Below are positions 32,282 to 41,977 of a stretch of 41,977 nucleotides of DNA, piece by piece. The notes beneath the pieces are model-generated. The model saw only the letters and a list, made by a program, of their open reading frames with translations. It made no database searches and was not told the DNA's origin. The stretch lies in the NCBI GenBank assembly GCA_019648995.1, contig BLXT01000055.1:2353068-2395044 (forward strand), in the 5' to 3' direction. Each line of letters begins with the position of its first letter. The first letter of the stretch is position 1. Made by a program: the position numbers and the translations under genes. Origin of the DNA: Plakobranchus ocellatus (lineage: Eukaryota > Mollusca > Gastropoda > Plakobranchidae).

Positions 32282-35200
32282 CTTTTTCATTCCCTAGTTT
32301 GAATGTTCAATTCCATGTGTTATCAATGTTTCTAATGAATCATGCACGGCATGGAAGATTTCCTCTAGAGTACCTATTTAATTTTTTACTGATCTAATGA
32401 TTTATGGGCTCATAACACTGTCACGACTCTTCAAATTCAAATACATAATATTACTCTCACAGGTGCCAGTACAGTATATTTTTTTTATAATATACTTTAT
32501 ATATATGACTCTTTGCAGAAAAGGAAAAAGTGTAATGTTCAAAATAAAGACAGAAAAATCAGCCATTAAACAAAGGCAAAGAGAATGCACTTTCATTTTA
32601 ATTTATAGGAACTAGCCAAACCCACTGTTGGTTTCTATCATTTCACATAAAGATATTCTCAAGAAAACAAAAGTTGCGATCCGAACATTTAATGCTGTTT
32701 TTTCCCTCTAGCTTTGACTCGGGGCTCACAAAGTTCTGGAACATTATTCATGTTATTAAAATGTATAACTACATGATTATTTTGGTTTGCAAGCTTAATA
32801 TAATAAGGTTTAAATGAGATTAGAAAATGCTGTTTTGTAAATGCTTAAAACAACTTTGGCATCTTAAAATATGATCACATAAAATGGCATGATCTAGAGT
32901 AATCTGTATTTCAATGGATTTTATTGACGGCGGACAAAAATTTATATATATGCATTACACGCTTGAGCTCAGCTCCATTATAAAAATGTGGATAAATAGT
33001 ACATGTAATTATGCAAATTTTTGTGGTGAAGAGTAAAATAGTTTTAAAGATATTTCATTGGTTTAAAAAAAATGATAGGAAAGTAAGCTTTTTATATTTA
33101 AATTTTTTTTTTAAAATAAGGGATCTATTGTTAATAAGGTCATGAAAAATATTACTTTTATTTAAGCATTTGAATTTAATGATCAATAACAAACAGCTTA
33201 GTTAAAATCATTTTTTTTTTTTTTTTTTGTTCAGCTTGTCCTGGAATTCTATTTTGATGACATAAAACTTGTCTTGCACAGGCCTCAATTTTACAATCCA
33301 AAAAGAAAAATATATAATATGCATCTTAAATTGATTTAAACCCCAAATTCAGATCTACCTGAAACCAGGAAAATTTGAGATGTTTTTGCGCTTAAACTTA
33401 AATAACAGCTGTGAAACAGTTTTATTGAGGTCAGCCAAGCTGCAACCTCACAACTGCTAAATGAACTTCAGAAAACTTAAAATGCAGTCGACTTTTTGAG
33501 ATTGATTTGAGAATCTATTTTATTTAATTTGACTTTGAATTGACATTTTTTTAATGCATTTCAACATGAAATATAATTTTAAAATTTAAGCAATTGCATT
33601 TTTACAAAGCAGGAATTTAAATGCTTGTTTTACTTTCTTGAAACCGCCGAGATCGAGGAACAGGCGTATTTTTTCCATTTCACTTGTTCCCAGATGTCCT
33701 TTTGTTCACACAAATGCTCATCCAAGCATGATCTAAATCTGGCCGCTGTACAATTCATCTTAAATTATGCTGAATTCCTTAGTAGTGTAATATATGTGTA
33801 GTAATATTACCAATAATTTCACCAAGGGTGGAATAAATTTTGGACTTTATAAGCCACTTTTTTGTTAATTCGTCCTCACTTGTTGTTAGGCAGTAATTTT
33901 AAATTTTATATCTATAGTCCAATGGATAGATGCATGAACAAATAATAGAAATTCATTTGAAAAGCACTATTTGTGTTATAATTTTTCTTTTTTTTTTTTT
34001 TCTTTATTTTACATTACTTTTTACCCTTTAATAAAGTAAATACATGTAAAGTAATTACATTGAATTCTCTGGGGTTATTTTTCTGTCAGGAGGGATAATT
34101 GTTGGAATGAAAAGGTAAATGCCTCTAAATGAAGTGAATGTATTTATAGACTTTTCTGTTAGTTCATTAAGTCACTTATTCTAAATAACAAATAAATGCT
34201 GCTTTTTTGTTTGTTTGTTCTCTCGGTTGAAAAGGGTCTAACAATATTTTTCAGCAAAATTAAGCATGTTACACAAAGGGTAATAACTCTTGTGTTAAAA
34301 ACTTTCAAAGTGTATGTTTACTTTATGACATAAAGAGTGCAATGTTGCTTCATTTTTCTTTTCCAAGCAGTCGTTCATCTGTTAAGGTTAATGTAAGTTT
34401 TCAATTTGTATAATCCCGCAATAGATTTCAGTATCCTTATTTTGCAAGAGTTATATGCATTTTTAATTTTGTTGTTGTTGTTGTTTTTTCTTTTTAATAA
34501 ATTTCTCTGTGTGCAAGAGCTTTTCGTCCCAAATTTTATAGCAAAAGCACTTCTGTATATATGTATAGAGTACAACGCGAGTAAAATAAATGATACACAA
34601 AAAAAAAATGTATTTCCTTTATCCTTCCTGGGTTTTTTTAATTAATAAATGTTTTTACTACTAACTAGTACTAGAAATTCATAGAGTAAATAGTATCAAT
34701 CAGAGTGGATAAAACTCAAAATTTTAAAAGGAAGGAACATTCTATTGAATGTTGGCTTGTGCTTCTGCGTGAATTTGGATGGATATGAAATGAACATGTA
34801 TTTATTGTTAAAATAAAAGTAAAGCCAGTTGTAAAAATATAATATGAAGAGAAGAAAATGCTACAGTTCAAGAATTTTTAAATCTTTGCACAGAGTGCTT
34901 TGCATGTAAATTTTACATGTATGGTGAGCAATAGGTATTCATGCGGCCCTATTAACTCCCCTTAAACAGCTTCCCAAAAGAGGGACTTGGTTCTATTGGA
35001 AACGTAGTGCTAATATAACGGGAAGAAGAGAATAATTTGTTTTAATTTTTATTGAGAGGAAACAAGCATGATTGTTGTATTGTAAAATGAAATTTGTATT
35101 CAAACAGTTATAGAAAAGAATGGAAATATGCTACGTTGACTTAGTAGAGTAAGATTAAGAAAGGCCTAGATGAAGCTAGAAGGCTGAGAAGGCTAATACT

Positions 35201-35989
35201 TCTACTCTCGAATTCTACAGACATCTTTACTAACATTTTCCGCACGATGATTTATGTTTTTTTTTCAGCACTGACACCTACCATTAAAAAAAAAATATTA
35301 CGAGTAATAAGAGAAATACGGAATTTCATGTATTGTATCAGTAGTTCTACTAAACTAGGCCCTGTGAGGAATGATATCAAGAAATGTATGTATTGATTAA
35401 AAATACAGTATCTAATCTAGATTTATGATCATTTTAATATCTCTATATAATAGTTGTTATTGTTTACAGGCTACGCAAGTGAGTTAGGCCGAAGAAAAGA
35501 CGCCTACATATGTCAGATCAAACTTTTATAATGTAAATACCAAAATTTAGCCCATACCCGATTTTTTTAAAACGATTTCAATCAATGTATTTTTAAGAGC
35601 ATTTTAGAAATAAGATAGCAACATTTAAACCAAAATCTCTTCTAGTTAACATTGCAACATTGAAATTAAATTGTATTTTCACGCTTTACTTTTACTCATA
35701 TTTAAAGCCGGCCTTTTACAAATTTCTATGCAGCTAGAGCTGAAATTTTCAGGAGTAGTTAAGTTAGCAGTTTGTTTTTCTCATTCTTAAATTAATGTGC
35801 AATTGATGGTGGGGTGAGAAATGGGGATGAAGATGCTGCACAATGGGTTGTTTCTATAATAATTATGATCATTAAATTTTTTCACAGGTTTTGTAAGATG
35901 AAAGTTTTAGTTCTAAGTTTCGTATGCATACATGTGAATTATTAATATCTGTGTTACATAATCGAAATTTCTCTAATAAATCATAATTA

Positions 35990-35992
35990 TTA

Positions 35993-36041
<49 letters not shown>
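35990..36041. repeat. (ATT)n microsatellite
   Basis: About 16 ATT units, flanked downstream by an A-rich, AAC/AAG-rich tract (36128-36220). These explain the Ile- and Leu-rich frames on the minus strand. Confidence 0.95.
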
Positions 36042-36540
36042 GCATTTATTTATATTGTCATTTTGGAAAGTAATAGGAATTGGGATGGTTCCGTTTATTA
36101 ATGTGCGTGAATACGCTGCTGAACATACAAATAAAAAAAAAAAAACCAAAGCAAACAAACGAAACAATAGCAAGAGCAGCAACAACAACAATAAGAAGAA
36201 AAAGAAGAAGAAACAATACAAACTTGTTCATACTTCTAAAGCCCGAAGAGGTGCTGCGATTCTGAACATCTATACGATATAAATTGTAAGCCTGTTCTTC
36301 TTTATAAAATGTACAAACTTTGAATGCAGAAAACAATCAGGGCATTCTTTAAATAACAGGTCATTTGCTGGTTAACGCTGTAGATTTCAAATTTTAGACC
36401 TTCTACAGTATTATGGAAATCTTTCTTTTTTTTTTTTCCTTTTGTGGAAGTTGAAAAAAAACAAAAGTAAGATTTCCATAATATTGAGGCTGGATTTAGA
36501 ACGGTCGAATTTTTTTTTTTTACTATGTAGTACATCCTAC

Positions 36541-36755
36541 AAAGTCCGGGCCAAGTCAATTTTTCATTGCTCCTCTGTGTCCACCCAGCACTAATAATGG
36601 GTAGCTAGATCTCTTAAGACCCGGCGAAGGTAAAGGCGGCGAGGAATGCAATGGCAAACTACCTCATAATGCCGTATGCCAAGAACAATCAGGACCCTAC
36701 TTCTGGTTCTCCGATGCTTGGACTAAGCGTGGGACCCACTTAACTTTACTTGTTT
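36541..36755 (+). repeat. Interspersed repeat fragment (SINE or LINE-head type)
   Basis: This GC-richer block in AT-rich spacer contains GGCGAAGGTAAAGGCGGCGA and then GGAATGCAATGGCAAACTAC and ATGCCAAGAAC. Modules of this kind (GGnAnGGCAAACyACC...TGCCAAGAAA) are common in the 5' part of RTE-like LINEs and SINEs derived from them. A similar module lies in the LINE 5' region at 37792-37833. Boundaries are approximate; no coding capacity. Confidence 0.5.
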
Positions 36756-37551
36756 ACATCTTACGAAGATCTTTAGTCTAAACTTATCTAGTGTGTAGAT
36801 ACAAGATCTAGTTAAGAGGCAAAGGCGATATAATGAATATTTCGATACAAATTAAAGCACCTTTATGGTTCAAATTAAACACATTATTAAATTTCACACA
36901 CACAAAAAAAAATAAATAGATAAAAATAAAAAAGGAGGGAAGAAAAAAAGTTTTTGATGAGTTTGTATATGATCTAGTTTGAAGAAAACAAACCTTGAAC
37001 ACTTAGCGTTATAGAGCCACAGCCAAACTAGCTCTCCCTCTTTTGGGTTCACGGGGAGACAATTTGCTTTGGCGGGCACCATTGCCTAATGACTTGTTGC
37101 CGTGCTACATCCGGTTTTCAGGCATGAAGAGCGAAGAGTTAATTAAAATGCCTTTCTCTGCCTAAACGCTAGCTCAGCGTATCAGCCATTAAAATCATCT
37201 TTTCGAAAATAGCTTTATTTAAAAAAAAAAAAAATGGAATCTATTGTGGCTCATCCTGAGATACCCAAAGCTAGCTTTTAAATAATTAAAAAAAAAACAC
37301 CTATTAAGGTGCAGGGGTCTGTTTTATCGCTTAATTTGACGCTTTGCAATAATATCGAAAATGGAACCAGTCGGCCTAACTGAAAGGTAATCATAGATCT
37401 AGCCTAAAACTAAAATCTTAGAAACTAGAACATACAATACATCATGGAAAAACGTTAGAGGGAATAAGCAATCGATATAAAAGAATCAGCTTGTGCAATT
37501 ATTAAAGAGTTTTAAAATGGTATCGCTTTTAATTTTGTATCTAGTTCGGGA

Positions 37552-37587
37552 TTTTTTTTTTTTTTNAAAAAAAAAAAAAAAAAAAAA
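37552..37587. other. Poly-T / N / poly-A fold
   Basis: Fourteen T (37552-37565), one N (37566) and 21 A (37567-37587) are arranged as a perfect mirror. The single ambiguous base at the axis suggests an assembly join rather than a natural sequence. Confidence 0.85.
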
Positions 37588-40581
37588 CGGCTTTGGCTGG
37601 CCGGCTAAACTATGTGAGTGACCCCCCTATCCCAAAATTTCCCCCCGAGGAATGTCTCTCCTCACCTGTACACTAGTCCGTCGGCGGACAAGGCGGATGA
37701 ACTGAGGTCAACGGCTTGGAAGACGAGGGGCGAAAAGGCCTCGTATTAGGCTAAGGGCCCGTCAGACATTGATTGGCGACCATAACCCCCTGGAAAGCAA
37801 CGGCAACCTACCAGGGAGTACTTTTGCCACAAACCCGCACATGATGAAGACAACAACAAAGAATACAGAGCGCGACACAGTAGAGACCCCCAGTGCTATC
37901 ATTTTGGATAAATCGATGAAGAATAGTCTCATTAGCTACAATGCAGTATCAGATAGAATATTAATAATCCATCTAGACACAAACCCAGTAAAAACATCAA
38001 TAATCCAGGCTTATGCACCCACAACCTCCCACGATGACGAAGAAGTAGAGCAGTTTTATAATCAGCTCCAATCAGTGAAAGACTCAATAAGCCCACGAAA
38101 CACGACTATTGTAATGGGGAATTTCAATGCTAAGGTGGGGGAAGGCGCCTCAAAAAGACAAGGACTGGGACCCTATGGTCTAGGCGTACGCAACGAAAGA
38201 GGAGACACACTCTTGAATTTCTGTGAAGCAAACGACATGATGATTCTCAACACATGGTATCAGCAACATCCAAGGAGAAGATATACATGGATATCACCAG
38301 GTGATCGATGCAGAAACCAAATTGACTACATACTAGTCCAGAAGACATGGCACTCGAGTTTCATCAAATGCAAAACCAAACCAGGAGCAGATTGTGACAC
38401 AGATCACATACTTGTAGTGGCTAAAATGATACTGAAGAGTTATAGGAAGAAAAGCGACAACAACCCACTCATAAGATATGAGCTCAACAAATTGCAAGAA
38501 TCGAACACTCAAACAGAATATCTACTTGCAACGGAAAACAGATTTGAAGCTCTTTTGGACACATGTGAGGAAAAGACCCCAGAAGAACTATGGCTAGGCA
38601 TGAAAAATATTTGGACCGAGGCAGCTGAAAATACACTAGGAAAGAAAAAGTCAATGAAAAAGAAACCATGGATATCAACAGAAACCATCGAGTTAGCAAA
38701 TGAAAAACGCAAGGCCCGAAAAAACAACGAAAAAGGCAAATACATAAGACTGAGAAATGAAATCAAATACAAAATACGAAATGACAAACGTGAATGGTTG
38801 GAAAAAGAATGCGCCCAAATACAAGAGTTTCACACCAACAACAAAGCAAAACAACTCTTTGAAAAAATAAAAACAATTCGACGTTCAGATTTCAAGCCAC
38901 GCCAACTTGCTATAAAATCCAAAGACGGCGAAACTCTGAGTGAACCACAAGATATAATGGAGCGATGGAGAGAGTACGGTGAGGAACTTTTTCGGCCTTT
39001 AAACCCCTCACAAGAAGAGTCAACAATAGATGAGCCAATTGAAGGCGAACCACCGCCCTTGATAGAAGAAGTCGAAGCCTCAATAAAGAAACTGAAAAAC
39101 GGAAAAGCGCCAGGACTAGACAACATACCATCAGAGCTATTAAAGGCAAGCGGACCAACAGCAATCAAAGCAATACATCATCTTTGCTGTAAAATCTGGA
39201 ACTCTAAAACTTGGCAGGCAGAATGGAAAAAGCGGGAGATAGTAATGCTTCACAAGGCAGGAGATCCGAAAGATTGCGGCAACTACAGAACTATTGCCCT
39301 CATCAGCCACACCAGCAAAATAATGCTTTACATCATATTAGAACGCCTGAAAGCCAAGATTGAGAATGAACTGGCAGAAGAACAGTCAGGTTTCAGGCCA
39401 GGTAGGGGAACATCCAACATGCTGTGCTCCATATAAGTCATGATTGAAAAGGTAATTGAATCACACAAAGAAGCATATATCATCTTCATAGACTACAGCA
39501 AGGCCTTCGACAGTGTCGACCACAGCCTGCTCTTCAAAACGCTCACAGTGATGGGATTTCCACCTCACCTCATCGTGATGATCCAATCACTTTATACCAA
39601 CCAAGAAGCAAGCATAAGATGGAACAACCAACACACCGAAAGCTTTAAAATTCTGAAAGGCGTAAGGCAAGGATGTATTCTCTCCCCACACCTCTTCAGT
39701 CTATACACCGAGCAAATCACGAGAGAAACTGATGTCGACCAGTATGGTATAGAAGTCGGAGGAAGGAAGATCTCAAATTTAAGGTATGCAGACGATACAG
39801 CCCTTTTTGCAAAGAACCACGAAGAGGCTTCAAAATTCATAGAAGAATTGAACAAAGCTGGCGTCTCAAAAAGTTTGAAACTAAATGCGAAAAAGACGAA
39901 ATATTTATATATTGGAAAGAACCATCAACCTATTTCTTTTGAAGAGGAAAATATAGAAAAAGTAAACACTTTTAAATACCTGGGATCTCTAAAAGCGGAC
40001 TCTGGAGACAATACAAACGATGTAAATGCTAGAATCGGAATGGCAAAGAAGCGAATGCAAGACTTGGTAAACATCTGGAAGGACAAGACAATAACGCTCC
40101 AACTGAAAATTAAAATTATGAAAACACTAGTGTGGACCGTGATGACATACGGAGCCGAAGGATGGACGATCAAAAAGAAACAAGAGAAGAAAATAAATTC
40201 AGCCGAGATGTGGTTATACAGAAGACTATTACGAATAAGCTGGAGAGAACGGAGAACAGATCAAAGTATCCTAGAAGAACTAAATGAAGAACGCAAACTC
40301 CTTAACTACATCAAAAAAAAGAAAATTAACTTTCTTTGGGCACACATGCCGAAGTAAATGCACGCTGATGAAAAACATACTGCAAGGAAGAATGGAAGGC
40401 AAGAGACAACGGGGCAGACCACGTATCAACTATTTTGACAACATCAAATCCTGGACGCAGATGACTACAAGAGAGATATACGATGTCATCCTGGAGAGAG
40501 ATGTATGGAGACAGATGGTACATGAGGCAGTGCGGGCAGCCAACGTTCTGGGGAGCGACGCTGGATAACAACAACAACAAC
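37588..40581 (+). mobile_element. Non-LTR retrotransposon (LINE), probably RTE-like clade, dead copy
   Basis: Order: GC-rich 5' leader (about 37588-37768), AP-type endonuclease remnant, reverse transcriptase, and a C-terminal segment with the KRQRGRPRINYFDNIKSW motif usual in RTE-like elements. The stop codon sits inside a short (CAA)n tail (40566-40581), giving almost no 3' UTR, as in that clade. Composition is clearly less AT-rich than its surroundings. The true 5' end is uncertain because of the poly-T/N/poly-A artefact just upstream. No target-site duplication was identified; the tail directly abuts copy B of the short element. Confidence 0.8.
37769..40568 (+). pseudogene. Endonuclease/reverse transcriptase ORF of the LINE, broken
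   Basis: First open part 37769-39436: the endonuclease lacks its N-terminal region (the stretch with the catalytic Asn and Glu); it jumps from a leader peptide into AIILDKSMKN. The usual GDFNA motif reads GNFNA (AAT at 38120). NQIDYILV and TDH are kept. The reverse transcriptase starts with APGLDNIPSELLKASGP. A TAA at 39434-39436 interrupts FRPGRGTSNMLCSI. The same frame resumes with YIIFIDYSKAFDSVDH (motif A), KGVRQGCILSPHLFSLY (motif B), RYADDTALFA (motif C, 39785) and KVNTFKYLGS. A one-base shift in the A-run at 40313-40320 moves the C-terminal part to another frame, which ends at TAA 40566-40568. At least four lesions make it non-autonomous. Confidence 0.88.
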
Positions 40582-40587
40582 GTCACG

Positions 40588-40932
40588 GAGCGCCCAGACT
40601 AGTGGCAGCAGTTCACGAGTCCAACAATACATGTTTGAAAATACTCTGTTTCTTTGGTTAGAGCGCACACCAATCGGCATCTTGTCGAAGTGTCGCAGCT
40701 ATCCTTTGCGTTTTACAGCCTGGTCTTACGTCGGTGGCTCTGTTAGATATGGGAAAGAGGGGTACCATTACGTGACCACGCATAATTCTACTGACCGTTG
40801 CCGCGCCAAACACGAGACCAGTCTTGTTTTACGCAAATTATCAGGCTAACTTGTTGGTGGGTAGAGCACAGTAGCTGCGACATCAGTCCCTCAAGTTAGC
40901 CATAGCAAGTCGCGTCGCCTCTAGTGTGGGCC
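40588..40932. mobile_element. Short interspersed element with terminal inverted repeats, copy B
   Basis: A 345-bp counterpart of 8090-8438. Its ends are better preserved: left GCCCAGACTAGTGGC (40592-40606) and the reverse complement of the right end GCCCACACTAGAGGC (40917-40931) match at 13 of 15 positions. CACTA-type termini occur in CACTA/CMC-type DNA transposons, but no transposase is present to confirm this. It starts within about 7 nt of the LINE's CAA tail. Confidence 0.65.
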
Positions 40933-41977
40933 TACGCTTTACAATAAGTTGAGGTGTGTCGTTTTTTCACATTACCCTGTTTGTTTTTTGTTGTTGTTGT
41001 TTTTTTTTTTTTAATCTTAGCTCGGTTGTTAAAATAACACCTCAATAAACTTTTTTTTACTATGTCGGAAGTTTGCACCAGCAGCGAAAGTAATGGTTGC
41101 TCTACCCTTCAAAGAAGTATCGTTTCACTGCCTTTCTGTTTATTCCGTTATTGAAACTAAGCCGCTTGTGCTTTTGTAGACACTTTGTTTCTTGCTTGAG
41201 AAAACACGCTAGTTTTCGGACAATTAAACGCACTATTAGTTTCAAAACAAAGATTTACTTGAGACATCATGTCTCAACTAAAAATTTTTTTTTCATGATT
41301 GTTTACTATCGTTTTTTCCTCCATCTTGTCTTGTACGATATCTATATTAACGTATGGATTATATTTTCACTTTTCTTTTTGCCAAGATGATTAAATTTCG
41401 TGACATATTTTGCAACTTTCTATTTTTTTGAATTGCTCGTTGTCAACTTTCTTTGCTTCCACAAGTTAGATAATGTACTTATGTGAGTATTTTTATCTTC
41501 CTTTTTGCTTTCAACTTGTTAAAGAAGCTTTCATTACAATCATCATGCCCGAACTTTATCTTTTATCATCACTGTGTTATATGTTCTCTTTTTTAGTTTG
41601 TCTGCTCCATGGTAGAGGTTTAATTTTCTTTTTGGTTGCTTGTTAGTAACATTTTTGCTTTCACCAAGTTAGATGCTCACATGATAATCTAATCACGCGT
41701 TTATCCAATTCTTTTGCCACTATCGTTGCCTTGTCTCGTTTGATGCTAACATCGTTTGAGGTAGCCTATTTATCGTTATCGTCGCAAGATCTGAGTATTC
41801 ATGATCACTGATTCGTATGGTCAATTGATTTTTTTTTTTTTTAATCAAAATTAGTCCATGTCTTGGTTTCAAATATGAAAATGTGGAATAGATTTGCTCA
41901 AAATAGATACTGTTTAATCCAAAAAGTCTCCCCCCCCCCCTTTCTTTCTCTCTCTCTCTAGGCTCTCTCTCTCTCTC
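40933..41977. other. Intergenic, no gene seen
   Basis: T-rich sequence with poly-T runs. The open frames (for example 41097-41390) are of Phe/Leu/Arg-rich chance composition. The end of the window is a C10 run followed by a CT microsatellite (41931-41977). Confidence 0.6.
41931..41977. repeat. C-run and (CT)n microsatellite at window end
   Basis: A C homopolymer (41931-41940), then TTTCTTT and (CT)n, interrupted once by AGG, running off the window. Confidence 0.9.

Larger units (their letters stand above)
31912..36540. other. Intergenic AT-rich spacer, no gene seen
   Basis: Contains a CT microsatellite (32224-32275), a short GTT run (near 34470), a TTA/ATT microsatellite (35990-36041) and many A or T homopolymers. 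Open frames are short and derive from simple repeats. Nothing else could be supported. Confidence 0.65.

Noticed and set aside
32073..32297. 74-codon frame with a Leu-Ser repeat
   Set aside because: It is the translated CT microsatellite.
35973..36336. Ile/Leu/Phe-rich open frames on the minus strand and Lys-rich ones on the plus strand
   Set aside because: Direct translations of the ATT microsatellite and the adjoining AAC/AAG-rich tract.
1..41977. CRISPR arrays, operons, tRNA or rRNA genes, bacterial-type systems
   Set aside because: No regular repeat-spacer array, no recognisable clover-leaf or rRNA sequence, and the intron-bearing gene and LINE show an animal nuclear genome.

Overview
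This is an AT-rich, intron-bearing animal nuclear window. One gene fills its centre and the rest is decayed transposable elements. The gene architecture, the short phase-conserved exons, the RTE-like LINE and the pogo/Tigger relic suggest an invertebrate. A lophotrochozoan, perhaps a gastropod mollusc, is my best guess, but the window holds no diagnostic taxonomic marker.

The one convincing protein-coding gene is an orthologue of TTC14 (tetratricopeptide repeat protein 14), on the + strand. I rebuilt it from 16 coding exons between 7074 and 30122. All introns are GT-AG, and the phases join into one 5094-nt reading frame (1697 codons plus stop). The first ~470 residues follow vertebrate TTC14 closely: the MD..L....L..HG..LL start, the MPPLE..M linker, an S1-like OB fold, three TPR-like units and the TSAEKL helix. 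After that, exons 14-15 are K/R/S-rich. One 3.3-kb last exon encodes about 1100 residues of RS-type, largely disordered tail, which is much longer than the tail of the roughly 770-residue human protein. The tail has two RS lobes, a predicted helical segment, an aromatic/Gly patch and four R-W-D motifs that resemble UHM-ligand motifs of splicing factors.

Layout. 1-2232: no gene; clustered short repeats (a GACTTAGGCC motif and a GCGC-plus-C-tract motif). 2233-3567: a solo LTR with TGTT/AACA ends, a 5-bp target-site duplication and an internal 27-bp tandem repeat. 3573-7073: no gene seen; it must hold the TTC14 promoter and 5' UTR. 7074-30122: TTC14. Its introns hold a short inverted-terminal-repeat element (8090-8438), coding-like relics (13.1 and 15.4 kb), an assembly gap followed by a perfect 63-bp inverted repeat (16.8-17.1 kb), a pogo/Tigger transposase relic (22.4-22.9 kb) and a pogo-like non-autonomous element (25.2-26.1 kb). 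30123-~31910: probable 3' UTR. 32-37.5 kb: AT-rich spacer with microsatellites and a SINE/LINE-head-like fragment. 37.6-40.6 kb: a dead RTE-like LINE (endonuclease plus reverse transcriptase) with an endonuclease deletion, an active-site substitution, an in-frame stop and a frameshift. 40588-40932: a second copy of the intron-2 element, directly abutting the LINE tail. 41-42 kb: no gene seen.

I found no CRISPR array, tRNA or rRNA, and no system of interacting genes. The most interesting biology is the TTC14 tail. Splice boundaries and domain calls were made by eye; no searches were run.
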